Below, in pieces: positions 37,884 through 46,257 of a stretch of DNA of 64,000 nucleotides. Below the pieces are notes generated by a model. The model was not told where the DNA came from. It searched no databases and saw nothing but the letters and a program-made list of their open reading frames with translations. Origin of the DNA: Deltaproteobacteria bacterium. Its GTDB lineage: Bacteria > Desulfobacterota > Desulfomonilia > UBA1062. The translations under genes were made by a program, and so were the position numbers. Location: positions 62,001 through 126,000 of the forward strand of contig JAHDOV010000013.1 in assembly GCA_018434685.1 (NCBI GenBank), given 5' to 3'. How positions within the stretch are numbered: the stretch's first letter is position 1; each line of letters starts with the position of its first letter.

Positions 37884-39656
37884 ATGACCGAGCATGTTCG
37901 CACCGAGGTGCTGGTGATCGGCGGAGGCGGAGCAGGCTTCAGGGCGGCCATTGCCGCACGGCACAGCGGTGCTAGGGTTCTCCTGCTGAGCAAGGGGCCC
38001 CTGGGGAGGTGCGGAGCCACCCCCATGGCCGGTGCGGACTTCACCCTGGACGGCAGGAGCATGCACGAACTCGGCCGCGACGGCGACCTGAACGACAGCA
38101 GGGAAAAGGTGTTCAACGATATCGTGACCCAGGGCTACTACCTCAACAACCAGAAACTGGCAGAACACTATGTACATACCGCCCCGCTGCTTTTGAGAGA
38201 TCTCCTGGACTGGGGGCTGAAGATCATGCTCTCGGATCAGCGTGCCGTCATCACCAGCGGGCTCCACATCATGGATGTGCTCCTGAGGAAGGCACGCTCT
38301 GTGGGCGTGGAGATGCGCGAAGATATCATGGCACTCGACCTCATCACAAATGGCGGCGCCATTGCCGGGGTGCTCGCGCTCGATGTGAGGAGCGGCGAGT
38401 TCATCCGCATCGCGGCCTCTGCCGTGGTAATCACCACCGGTGGCTGGCACAAGGCCTACTGGCCGAATACCGGCATGCGGGATCTCTCGGGTGACGGGAT
38501 CGCCATGGCGCACCGAGCCGGGGCGCTCATCGGGAACATGGAGTTTGTCACGTTCGCCTGCAACATCATGCTCGATCCCCCCATGTGGCGGGGAAGCCTC
38601 GCGCCCTATGTGCTGAGCCTGGTCTGCGGCGGCAGCCTCACCAACAACTGCGGCGAGGAGATCCTCGCGCCGTATGACCCGGTTGTCGTGAAGACGGGGA
38701 CCACCACCGAATGGAACAAGAGCTTCGTCTCCCATGCGACCGCCAGGGAGGTGCGCCTGGGCAAGGGATTCAGAAATGGCGGGGTACACTACAGCCGCGG
38801 TGACGTCTCCTGGGAGGTCATCAAGCTGGTTGCCTCCATCACGTTTCCCGGATGGAAATACAAGGCCATGGACCTCACTGAATGGGGCAGGATGCTCGAG
38901 GCGAACGAACCCGTCGAGGTCGGCCCTGCCGTGGAATACTTCGACGGGGGGATCGTCGTGAATGAGCGGTTCGAGACCGCCATACCCGGGCTCTTTGCCG
39001 CGGGTGAGTGCTGTCTCGGCCCATTCGGCGCCAACAGGATCTTCTCAGCCATCACCGAGATCCTCGTACAGGGCAGGGATGCAGGGGAACACGCAGCGCA
39101 CTATGCGTTGACCGAAGGTGGTGCCCAGCCTCCGATTGCAGGATTCGAGGCACTCGAGAAGAAGGCTCTGCTGCCCCTTGCCCGTAACAACGAGGTGCGC
39201 CCCGCCTTCCTGAGACGGGAACTCCAGCTCAGGGCACAGCGCCACCTGGGACCCATACGGAACAAGAACGAGCTGGAGGAGTTCATCATATACCTGAGGG
39301 GCATGAAACAGAACCACCTGCCGCACCTGGGCACAGCCTCGTCAGGCAGGGTGTACAACAAGGAGTGGATCGACTGCCTCGAGCTGGGCGACCTGGTGCA
39401 CCTCCTGGAGGCCTCGGCCAGGTGCGCCCTGGCCCGCACCGAGAGCAGGGGGGTCCACTTCAGGGAGGACTTTCCCGTGTGTGACAATGACCGATGGCTC
39501 GTCGAGAGCATCGTTGAGTACGCAGAAGGTGACCCCAAGGTGTGCACACGGCCGGTCACAGCGACAACGATGTCGCCGCCCGGGGGAAAGATGCCGTATC
39601 TCGACATGATGAAGAAGATGATGCAGTCACATTCCGACACCGGGGGCATGCACTGA
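37884..39656 (+). CDS. Cytosolic succinate-dehydrogenase-like flavoprotein subunit, divergent
   Basis: This 590-residue FAD oxidoreductase starts at the ATG after GGGAGGG. The FAD site is EVLVIGGGGAGFRAAIAA, the second FAD segment is GLFAAGECC, and ALARTESRGVHFREDFP is the C-terminal signature of SdhA/FrdA/aspartate oxidase proteins. The usual substrate-site HPT segment of succinate dehydrogenase is not apparent (the region reads EFVTFACNIMLDPP), so succinate or fumarate is unlikely. No Tat signal is present. It heads a three-gene operon with a short [2Fe-2S] protein and an ATC-hydrolase-like protein, so it is probably a cytosolic redox enzyme with its own electron carrier. Confidence 0.8.
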   Translation: MTEHVRTEVLVIGGGGAGFRAAIAARHSGARVLLLSKGPLGRCGATPMAGADFTLDGRSMHELGRDGDLNDSREKVFNDIVTQGYYLNNQKLAEHYVHTAPLLLRDLLDWGLKIMLSDQRAVITSGLHIMDVLLRKARSVGVEMREDIMALDLITNGGAIAGVLALDVRSGEFIRIAASAVVITTGGWHKAYWPNTGMRDLSGDGIAMAHRAGALIGNMEFVTFACNIMLDPPMWRGSLAPYVLSLVCGGSLTNNCGEEILAPYDPVVVKTGTTTEWNKSFVSHATAREVRLGKGFRNGGVHYSRGDVSWEVIKLVASITFPGWKYKAMDLTEWGRMLEANEPVEVGPAVEYFDGGIVVNERFETAIPGLFAAGECCLGPFGANRIFSAITEILVQGRDAGEHAAHYALTEGGAQPPIAGFEALEKKALLPLARNNEVRPAFLRRELQLRAQRHLGPIRNKNELEEFIIYLRGMKQNHLPHLGTASSGRVYNKEWIDCLELGDLVHLLEASARCALARTESRGVHFREDFPVCDNDRWLVESIVEYAEGDPKVCTRPVTATTMSPPGGKMPYLDMMKKMMQSHSDTGGMH

Positions 39657-39697
39657 GGCATGAACCGGGCGCTGTGAGCGAAAACAAGGGGTGAACA

Positions 39698-40054
39698 ATG
39701 AGCAAACATTCCGTACAGGTAAAGGTCTTCCGGTACGATCCGGCCAGGGATGCAGATCCGTATTACCTGGAGTACGCAATCCCATTCGAACCTCGCATGA
39801 GCGCCATGAATGCGCTCGACTTCATTTATCACAATATCGACAGTACGCTGTCCTACTATGACCATGCAGGGTGTTCGCTTGGTATCTGCGGACGCTGCGT
39901 GGGGAGGGTGAACGGAAAGACGGTCCTCCTGTGCCAGACAGCGATAACCGGCGATACCGTGATCGAACCGGTCAGCACCGGGAGGACCCTGAAGGATCTC
40001 GTCATGAGAAAAGGTAGGCGAGATGACGCTGAACCCACAAAGGATACGGATTGA
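39698..40054 (+). CDS. [2Fe-2S] protein equal to the N-terminal half of SdhB/FrdB
   Basis: This 118-residue protein resembles the N-terminal plant-type ferredoxin domain of succinate dehydrogenase iron-sulfur subunits. VKVFRYDPARDADPYYLEY opens the fold, and CSLGICGRCVGRVNGK with the later Cys in LLCQT gives the four cluster ligands. The C-terminal domain with the [4Fe-4S] and [3Fe-4S] clusters is absent. It is therefore a one-cluster electron carrier, most likely for the flavoprotein 41 bases upstream. An AAGGGGTG ribosome site precedes the ATG. Confidence 0.85.
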   Translation: MSKHSVQVKVFRYDPARDADPYYLEYAIPFEPRMSAMNALDFIYHNIDSTLSYYDHAGCSLGICGRCVGRVNGKTVLLCQTAITGDTVIEPVSTGRTLKDLVMRKGRRDDAEPTKDTD

Positions 40055-40084
40055 GCATTGGTCTTATTCTTGGAGGTGAAAACC

Positions 40085-40810
40085 ATGGTCACAAGGATTC
40101 AAAACGGTTTCAGGCCGGAACACCATGCCCTGCTCTTTGCGTGGATGGTCAGAGAGACACTCGCGCAGGTTGGCGAGGAGGATGCATCGCCGGTACTGCA
40201 CGCAGCAGTGCGACGGTATGGGGAGCAGCGCGGGCACCGCATGGCACTGCGGGCACAGGCCAACGGCCACGACCTTTCCATGCTGAGCTGGCTCGCGTAT
40301 CCGGAATGGCAGGCCGGTAAAGGAGAGATGGTGACGGACATCGTCCGGAAGCGGCCGAACGTGCGGATCAGCATTCCCCTGTGCCCCTGGTACACTGTCT
40401 GGAGGGAACAGGGACTCCTGTCCTGTGGAACCTACTACTGTGAAGAGATAGACAAATCAGTGGTCCGTGGCTTCAACCCGGAACTGAGCATCGAGGTGAA
40501 CGAGATCAAGCCCCATGGGGCCCATGCATGCGACATGGTCTTCCGCGGGGTGGATCTTACCCCCTTCGTCATGCTCAAGTACGTGCTGCGTAAGTTCATC
40601 GCTGCAAGAAAGGATTCCGTCATGCCCTGGGAGTATCATACCGGTCATGTCTACAAGACCATTGCCGAAGAGATCACCCATGCCTTTGGCGCAAGGGGGG
40701 AAGCAGCCTGTAACGCTGCGCTCGAGATCTTTTCACAGAGGTATGGTCAGGATAGCGCCCGCACAGTCCGGAGTTACCTGAAAACGGACTTTGACCGGCT
40801 GCCGGCATGA
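40085..40810 (+). CDS. ATC-hydrolase-family protein (L-2-amino-thiazoline-4-carboxylate hydrolase-like)
   Basis: This 241-residue protein starts at the ATG after GGAGGTG. The core CPWYTVWREQGLLSCGTYYC followed by EEIDKSVVRGFNPEL fits the ATC hydrolase-like family, named after the enzyme that opens L-2-amino-thiazoline-4-carboxylate on the way to cysteine in Pseudomonas. Most relatives in anaerobes have no known substrate. Placement behind a flavoprotein and a [2Fe-2S] carrier suggests a reductase/hydrolase pair acting on a small ring compound. That is inference. Confidence 0.7.
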   Translation: MVTRIQNGFRPEHHALLFAWMVRETLAQVGEEDASPVLHAAVRRYGEQRGHRMALRAQANGHDLSMLSWLAYPEWQAGKGEMVTDIVRKRPNVRISIPLCPWYTVWREQGLLSCGTYYCEEIDKSVVRGFNPELSIEVNEIKPHGAHACDMVFRGVDLTPFVMLKYVLRKFIAARKDSVMPWEYHTGHVYKTIAEEITHAFGARGEAACNAALEIFSQRYGQDSARTVRSYLKTDFDRLPA

Positions 40811-40874
40811 TCCATTCCGAATCATGAAGGGAGAAGGGCCAGGTAGGACATCCAGCTACCCTACTCATCCTCTG

Positions 40875-41038
40875 TATTACACATAATTCAGCAATAGGCT
40901 GATTCACACGAATACCCGGATCTGGTTTATAGAGATCAAGTTCTCTTCTTAAGAGAGCCCTCCTTTTTGCCGGAAGAAGGGGCATAACCCTCCAAAACTT
41001 ATGCCTAACCTCAAATCTTTCTTCTGGCAATTTTTTTT
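40875..41038 (+). ncRNA. Candidate structured RNA family II, copy B
   Basis: About 164 bases align with copy A at 27347. The elements are the short TCTCTT/AAGAGA hairpin, the outer stem GCCGGAAGAA (40969-40978) / TTCTTCTGGC (41019-41028), the inner stem GGCATAA (40981-40987) / TTATGCC (40999-41005), then TTTTTTTT (41031-41038). Copy A has GGCATAG/CTATGCC, so a G-C pair has become A-T with pairing kept. It lies after the ATC-hydrolase-like gene and could also end that transcript. The remainder of 40811-41182 shows only the flavoprotein hairpin. Confidence 0.6.
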
Positions 41039-41140
41039 GTCTTTTTTTTGGGTTTTGCGTATGGAAGCTCAACAGATTCCGGTTTTCGAGCGCAGAGGCA
41101 TCAACACTGTGCAGATCAAACCACCCTCACAGGAAACGTT

Positions 41141-41167
41141 GGGGCAGCGCCGTCACAGCGCTGCCCC
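41141..41167. terminator. Hairpin after the second Tat flavoprotein
   Basis: GGGGCAGCGC (41141-41150) and GCGCTGCCCC (41158-41167) form a 10-bp GC-rich stem with a 7-base loop, 15 bases beyond the minus-strand flavoprotein stop. There is no U-tract. Confidence 0.6.
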
Positions 41168-41182
41168 GGCAGAATCTCCCTG

Positions 41183-42730
41183 TTAGACTTTTTCCTTGGC
41201 CGCGTTTGTCCCGGCGATCCGGCCGAAGACCACGCAGTCTGGGATTGCATTGCCGCCAAGGCGGTTCGACCCGTGAATACCTCCTGTCACCTCGCCTGCC
41301 GCATAGAACTTGGGAATCGGGGCACCCCAGATATCGATCACCTGGGCCATCTTGTTGATCCTCACCCCGCCCATGCAGTGGTGGACAGCTGGCCACTGCG
41401 CGATGGCATAGTAAGGACCTTCCTCGATGGTGAGCATTTTCTCGGTAACAGGCTTGTTGAAATCCGGATCCTTCTTGTCCTTGAGGTACTGATTGTGCTT
41501 CTTGATCGTGTCCTCGAGGTTTGCGGGAGGGACACCGATCTTCTGGGCCAGTTCGGCCAGGGTATCTGCCTTCACGAAACGTCCGCGGGCCATGCCCTTT
41601 TCGACCTCTTCCTTGGTCCCCATCTTGGGAATCATCGCCTCGTTGAAGATGGAATAGGTGGGCTTTTTGCCGGTCTTGATCTCTGCATACGAGACGACAT
41701 CGCGGCGTTCGAGCTCGCTCACGAAGCGCTTGCCGTTCACATCCACGTAGACAATGCCGTAGCCAGGCCCCCGGAAGGGATAGACCGCCGGTGAATCCAG
41801 AACCCCCTTTTCCGGCTCTGCAAACGGGTAGAGCTGGATGAATGCCAGGTGCAGGGTATCGGCCCCGATTGCCTGGGCATAGCGGATCATCTCGCCGGTT
41901 GCACCCCGGTGATTGGTGCAGTTGAATTCGGGAACGATGCTCGGATTGAATGCCTGCCGCATCTTGATATCCCAGCTGAATCCGCCGGAGCACAGGATCA
42001 GCGCCCGCTGGATCTTGATGTTCTTGGTTGCCCCGCCCTCTTTCACCTCGATGCCGAGGACAGGTCCATCCGTACTCTCACGCCAGATCCACGAGACCTC
42101 GGCCTTGCGGCGCATGGTTGCCCCGCCTTTTTCGGCGATCTTTTTAAGCGCCTCAGTGTAGCAACGGCCGACCCCCTCGACACAGGTATGGGTCCGGTAG
42201 GCCGAGTGACCGCCGGTACGGTTCAGGATATCACGCAGCTTCAAATCGCCATCGTCAATCATCCAGTTCAGCGCCGGGGTTGCCCCATCGGCCAGTATCC
42301 TGGCAAGTTCGGGGTCGCCGTAGAAATCGCCTCCCTTAACCGTGTCCTGGGTGTGGAGATCTATGCTGTCGTCACCCAGTTTGAGCTTCTCGCGGAGGTG
42401 AAGCTCGTCGTCCCATGAATTGTACTCGCCTCCGTTGATGACCGAGTTTCCGCCGTAGACCGGCATCTTCTCAAAAATGACTGCCTTCGCACCACCTTTC
42501 GAAGCCTCTGCTGCTGCTGCCAGTCCGGCAAACCCGGAACCGATCACTACCGTGTCCAGGGTCTCATCCCACTTCTGGGGGAGCACTTTCTTTTCGGCAG
42601 CATTGGCCTCGCCTTTGGAGAGATTCAGGGCCAGCGTACCGGTGGATGCTACAATACCGGCTGTCACAGCGCCCTTGAGTAATTCTCTCCGGGTTATTCC
42701 CCTTTTCTTCCCTTTGTCATCCTGCTTCAT
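41183..42730 (-). CDS. Tat-exported fumarate-reductase-like flavoprotein (second)
   Basis: This 515-residue FAD protein is of the same family as the one at 18449-19966. A twin-arginine signal (TRRELLKGAVTAG, cleavage near ANAAEK) opens it. The FAD site VVIGSGFAGLAAAAEA, the GKRFVSELERRD segment, VHHCMGG and GGIHGSNRLGGNA preserve the family's substrate and proton-transfer residues. No haem domain is fused. It likely reduces an unsaturated substrate in the periplasm with an external cytochrome donor. GGAGG precedes the ATG. It is transcribed alone. Confidence 0.8.
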   Translation of the reverse strand: MKQDDKGKKRGITRRELLKGAVTAGIVASTGTLALNLSKGEANAAEKKVLPQKWDETLDTVVIGSGFAGLAAAAEASKGGAKAVIFEKMPVYGGNSVINGGEYNSWDDELHLREKLKLGDDSIDLHTQDTVKGGDFYGDPELARILADGATPALNWMIDDGDLKLRDILNRTGGHSAYRTHTCVEGVGRCYTEALKKIAEKGGATMRRKAEVSWIWRESTDGPVLGIEVKEGGATKNIKIQRALILCSGGFSWDIKMRQAFNPSIVPEFNCTNHRGATGEMIRYAQAIGADTLHLAFIQLYPFAEPEKGVLDSPAVYPFRGPGYGIVYVDVNGKRFVSELERRDVVSYAEIKTGKKPTYSIFNEAMIPKMGTKEEVEKGMARGRFVKADTLAELAQKIGVPPANLEDTIKKHNQYLKDKKDPDFNKPVTEKMLTIEEGPYYAIAQWPAVHHCMGGVRINKMAQVIDIWGAPIPKFYAAGEVTGGIHGSNRLGGNAIPDCVVFGRIAGTNAAKEKV

Positions 42731-43174
42731 CTCTATACCTCCGTTATTGATCTTTGGTTTTTACCCTTCCGCCACGAACATCTTCATCAATTTAAAGGGC
42801 GCCTTAGCGCAGGGTACAGGCATTCAAGGAATACAAGATGACAATTCAATTTTTCTTTAACTTCACCACCACTGTTCGCCGCAGGAAAGGGCAGTTGCCT
42901 ATAATATAATTGGATGGAGTGAACAATGCAATAAACCGGAAGAAAGTAATGGGGTGAGTAATGCGTACTATGTCCGGTTCAGAAATTATCAGGGGGATCA
43001 CGGCGGAGGCATCCCGGTCTTTATCGGGATACGCGACCCTATATCCTGACCAGGCCCCGAATGTGCAGGCCGGAGAGTTTCGCAATATCGCAGCCTTTGT
43101 TCAATCGCAGGGGCTTATGTACATCCCTTTATCATATACACGCAAGGCCGTTCACCCGGCGAAGGGCCTCTCCA
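42731..43174. other. Intergenic region, no gene seen
   Basis: In this 444-base stretch I see an AT-rich patch with a TATAAT-like sequence near 42901 and the hairpin ATCCCG/CGGGAT (43011-43016, 43025-43030). No gene is supportable. Confidence 0.4.
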
Positions 43175-43522
43175 CTAGGAGCACAGCTTCTTCCATTTCG
43201 CACTGTCGGATGTCTCTTCGATGACAATTCCCAGCTCCCTGCTCATCACATCGACTCTGATGATTCTCCCATGAACACTCAGCGACTCATCAGGCAGGTC
43301 TATGGATACAACAGCACCTTCAAACATGCTGGCCTGTTCGGGCCGGATAAGGGCAAACAATTCAGGGGAAGCCAGGCAGACCCCTCTCAGGCTGATATCT
43401 TTAAATGAACCGACCCCCTGTACATAGAGTCCGACCTTCAAGAATACGGTGATCGATAACGACTTGCGCGGGTATCTTCTTCTCTCTCTCGGTTCAGGAA
43501 ACAAGTCGACTGCGTGTTTCAT
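43175..43522 (-). CDS. Single-domain PilZ protein
   Basis: This 115-residue protein starts at the ATG after GAGGAGATG. RERRRYPRKSLSI carries the RxxxR motif, and DISLRGVCLAS gives the D/NxSxxG motif of PilZ, so cyclic di-GMP binding is expected. The remainder forms the six-strand barrel. No second domain is present. It probably acts as a c-di-GMP adaptor. It stands divergent from the DUF2156 gene with element family I between them. Confidence 0.75.
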   Translation of the reverse strand: MKHAVDLFPEPRERRRYPRKSLSITVFLKVGLYVQGVGSFKDISLRGVCLASPELFALIRPEQASMFEGAVVSIDLPDESLSVHGRIIRVDVMSRELGIVIEETSDSAKWKKLCS

Positions 43523-43647
43523 GGTGACATCTCCTCGCTGCAACAGTTCGTCTCCGAATGTTCTTCGTTTGTTCTGGTACACCACGTCGTGGGTGTCGAG
43601 CCGGGTTCATATCATGATTCAGGTGCAGTATCAATCCTTCATGCGCA

Positions 43648-43758
43648 GGACCCTGTTCCGCAGCAAACTGCGGGGAAGGAACCCTGAGCCTCTCATCCGG
43701 AGACCTCTCAGGCAAAGCTGACCGCAAAGACAGAAAGCGAGCGCGAAGACGGATTCAA
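43648..43758. repeat. Intergenic element family I, copy 2
   Basis: This matches 6711-6834 as described there. On the plus strand it contains the perfect hairpin CCGCAG-CAAA-CTGCGG and a larger CCTGAG...CTCAGG stem. It lies between the divergent PilZ and DUF2156 genes. The rest of 43523-44033 shows no gene. Confidence 0.55.
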
Positions 43759-44033
43759 ACCACGGTGTACGACATGCATTGGAAATTCTTTTCTGCTCCG
43801 GGGCAAATATATTTCCTACAGGTGCATCATATTTTCTGCTGCACATTACGATCCTTCCTGGTTATCGATCCCTCTAATATTATTAACATATTGTTTACTC
43901 TCATCATTTACACCAGGTCAGCTCATCGGCTCTCATCTTCTTTCCTTGGCATGATTTGTGAAGGTTAGTTGAGTTAAGCATTTTTCCTGTCTGATCGGCA
44001 GTACACCTTCGGACAGGGTTACAATTGAGTTCA

Positions 44034-45110
44034 ATGTCACAAGTGAGAGCGAGGGCACAGGTGAAACAGCTTACTGAACATCACGGGGAATGCAACAAGG
44101 CAAGAATTTTTCCCATTGACGCCCACCGGACAAGATTCCATGCACAGGTCGATCTCTTCACCTTTGAAGAGCGGCTCGCCTACCTCAGGAAGTTTGGGCG
44201 CCATTGCCTGTCTTTTTCCGCTCTCCAGCCCGGGATGCACTATTTCGATGTTCCCGGCAAGGGATTCATCGCCTTCACCGAGAAGTGGGGCACCCGTTTC
44301 GTGCTCGCTGATCCGGTATGCGATGAAAAAGACTCCGAAGAGCTGCTCAGGGAATTTCTCAAACAGGGCAAGTCACCCACCTTTGTACAGATTTCCCAGG
44401 ATATCGCAGAACTGATCCATGAGAAATTCGGCTACTATACCACCCAGTTTGGGGTCGAAACCACCGTAAATCTCGATATGTGGGACCTGAAAGGCAAGAA
44501 GAAGCAGATCCTGAGGACATCGGTCAACCATGCCAGGAAAGAGGGTGTGGTCATCGAAGAGAACTGCACCGGTAACGGGTGTCGTCAGCTCACGGATGCA
44601 TGGCTTAAGACCCGCAAGGTGAAGAACCGTGAAATCCGGTTCCTGATACGTCCCATGGACATGGAGTACCAGGAGGGAACGAGAAAGTTCTATGCCTGGC
44701 TTGATGGAGAGCTCATCGGGTTCATCTATTTCGATCCGGTCTATCGTGATAACCGCATAACCGGGTACGTACCCAACATTTCCCGGTTCAGCAACAGATT
44801 CAAACCCGGAATCTTCTACCCGCTCATGATCCATGCCATGGAGACCTTCAAGAATGAAGGGATACACTACCTGAACCTCGGTCTCTGCCCCCTGGTGAGC
44901 GATGATGAGGACCTGCCCGGTGAATCCCTCCTCCTGAAAAGGATCAACCGACTCCTGTACAGCCATGGCAACTGGATCTTCAGCTTCAAGGGGCTGTATT
45001 TCACCAAGTCGCGATTCGGTGGAACCGACAGCAGGATCTTCGGCGGCACCAGGGAGAGACTCCCCGCCAGGGCCTTCATAACCCTGCTGAAGGTGTGCAA
45101 TATCTTTTAA
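44034..45110 (+). CDS. DUF2156 / MprF-synthase-domain-like GNAT protein
   Basis: This protein of about 358 residues resembles the cytosolic C-terminal synthase domain of lysylphosphatidylglycerol synthases (DUF2156), a double GNAT fold that transfers aminoacyl groups from tRNA to a lipid or other acceptor. Marks are LSFSALQPGMHYFDVPGKGFI, FVLADPVCD and KFYAWLDGELIGFIYFDPVY. No membrane helices are present, unlike full MprF. I use the ATG at 44034; the upstream TTG is less likely and no strong ribosome site is seen. The acceptor is unknown. Confidence 0.65.
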   Translation: MSQVRARAQVKQLTEHHGECNKARIFPIDAHRTRFHAQVDLFTFEERLAYLRKFGRHCLSFSALQPGMHYFDVPGKGFIAFTEKWGTRFVLADPVCDEKDSEELLREFLKQGKSPTFVQISQDIAELIHEKFGYYTTQFGVETTVNLDMWDLKGKKKQILRTSVNHARKEGVVIEENCTGNGCRQLTDAWLKTRKVKNREIRFLIRPMDMEYQEGTRKFYAWLDGELIGFIYFDPVYRDNRITGYVPNISRFSNRFKPGIFYPLMIHAMETFKNEGIHYLNLGLCPLVSDDEDLPGESLLLKRINRLLYSHGNWIFSFKGLYFTKSRFGGTDSRIFGGTRERLPARAFITLLKVCNIF

Positions 45111-45199
45111 GATGCCCGGCCAGGATGAACCCATGTCTCAGACTGTATGCAGCCTGAAATGCGGCAGGCCTTCAGGACAGGGGGGCCGGAAACTAGTCA

Positions 45200-45226
45200 T
45201 TGACACCTTGTTTTGTGTTCTATAAT
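45200..45226 (+). promoter_or_regulatory. Strong sigma-70 promoter with 15-base spacer
   Basis: Both boxes are perfect: TTGACA (45200-45205) and TATAAT (45221-45226), separated by 15 bases, two fewer than usual. The predicted transcription start (about 45233) lies almost at the ATG of the HD-domain gene (45237). Confidence 0.6.
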
Positions 45227-45236
45227 GCATACTATC

Positions 45237-46151
45237 ATGAATTGTTCGAGCATTCACGACATCATATCCCCGCGCTACCCGCGACTCATCGAGACGGTCA
45301 AAAATATCATCGAGGAGGCGGAAAAGGCCTTCAACCAAAACAACTATCCGGGCATCACGAGCTCTTCCCTCTGGGACCACACGCTTCAGGTTGCCTCCAT
45401 GGCTGCCAGTCTTGCCCTCATGGAAGAGACCGATACCTTCATACCGGTTGTTGTGGCGCTGTTTCACGACACCGGCAAGTTTTATCATGGCCAGTACCAC
45501 ATCACCGATATCCCCGAGGAAGAACATTCCCGGATTATCGCCGCTGAAGTCCTTGGTCAGCACTCTATGCCGGAAGGTGAAATCCAGGCTGTTGCCGATG
45601 CCCTGGGAGCTCTATACAACGATACAGGTGCCAGTCCGCAGGCCTGCAGGATCGTCCACGACGCCGAATTTCTCACCAAGCTCGGGCACACGGGAATCGC
45701 ACGGTTTTTCATCAAACAGGCCCTGCGCAGCAGGAACCTCGATGAGATCCTCAGGCTGGCGCTCAGCAAGGAATTGACCTATGCCCACAATGCGCCTCTT
45801 ACCATGCAGACCGCTTCCGGCAGGAAGCTGGCAAGAACAAAGGCAGACCACACCATAAGTTATTTCGAAAACCTTTTGAGCGAACTGCGCGAGTTACAGA
45901 CCGCACGCTTCAGGATCGAGCGGGTGAAGGCCCCCTACGACTGCAGAAAAAGTGACAATGCACCTGTGCTTATGGTTGATATCGTACTCGTCATCCCCGA
46001 GGTCTGCAATGCATGCGGGGGAGAGATCACCCATGTCTTCTCACGACAACCGGATATCAAATGCGAATGCCTCATAGCCGATCTGCACTGTACCCGGTGC
46101 GACAATCACTACAGCCTGTCTTTCTGCCTGCCCGAGATCTCAAGAACCTGA
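45237..46151 (+). CDS. HD-domain hydrolase with C-terminal zinc-ribbon-like segment
   Basis: This 304-residue protein has an HD-type metal-dependent phosphohydrolase domain at about 35-200, seen in SSLWDHTLQVASMA, ALFHDTGKFYH (HD pair) and CRIVHDAEFL. The C-terminal part has two CxxC pairs (CNACGG, then CTRCDN), likely a zinc ribbon. The substrate is unknown; nucleotide monophosphate or tRNA-end hydrolysis is common in the fold. The ATG at 45237 follows the promoter so closely that the mRNA may be leaderless. Upstream ATG 45225 overlaps the -10 box and is excluded on that ground. It lies 126 bases after the DUF2156 gene. Confidence 0.7.
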   Translation: MNCSSIHDIISPRYPRLIETVKNIIEEAEKAFNQNNYPGITSSSLWDHTLQVASMAASLALMEETDTFIPVVVALFHDTGKFYHGQYHITDIPEEEHSRIIAAEVLGQHSMPEGEIQAVADALGALYNDTGASPQACRIVHDAEFLTKLGHTGIARFFIKQALRSRNLDEILRLALSKELTYAHNAPLTMQTASGRKLARTKADHTISYFENLLSELRELQTARFRIERVKAPYDCRKSDNAPVLMVDIVLVIPEVCNACGGEITHVFSRQPDIKCECLIADLHCTRCDNHYSLSFCLPEISRT

Positions 46152-46202
46152 AGGTGCCCTCTTCAGGTCAGTCTTCATCTTGAGTGGCACAGGAAATCGA
46201 AC

Positions 46203-46237
46203 AGGGGCCCGGCACCGGGTGCGGGGCCCCTTATTTT
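46203..46237 (+). terminator. Rho-independent terminator after the HD-domain gene
   Basis: AGGGGCCC (46203-46210) and GGGCCCCT (46224-46231) form a stem with a GC-rich loop, followed by TTATTTT. It also separates the convergent aldehyde oxidoreductase gene. A smaller ACCTGAAG/CTTCAGGT hairpin overlaps the stop codon. Confidence 0.7.
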
Positions 46238-46257
46238 CCGCTGGGCTGCCCACGCCT

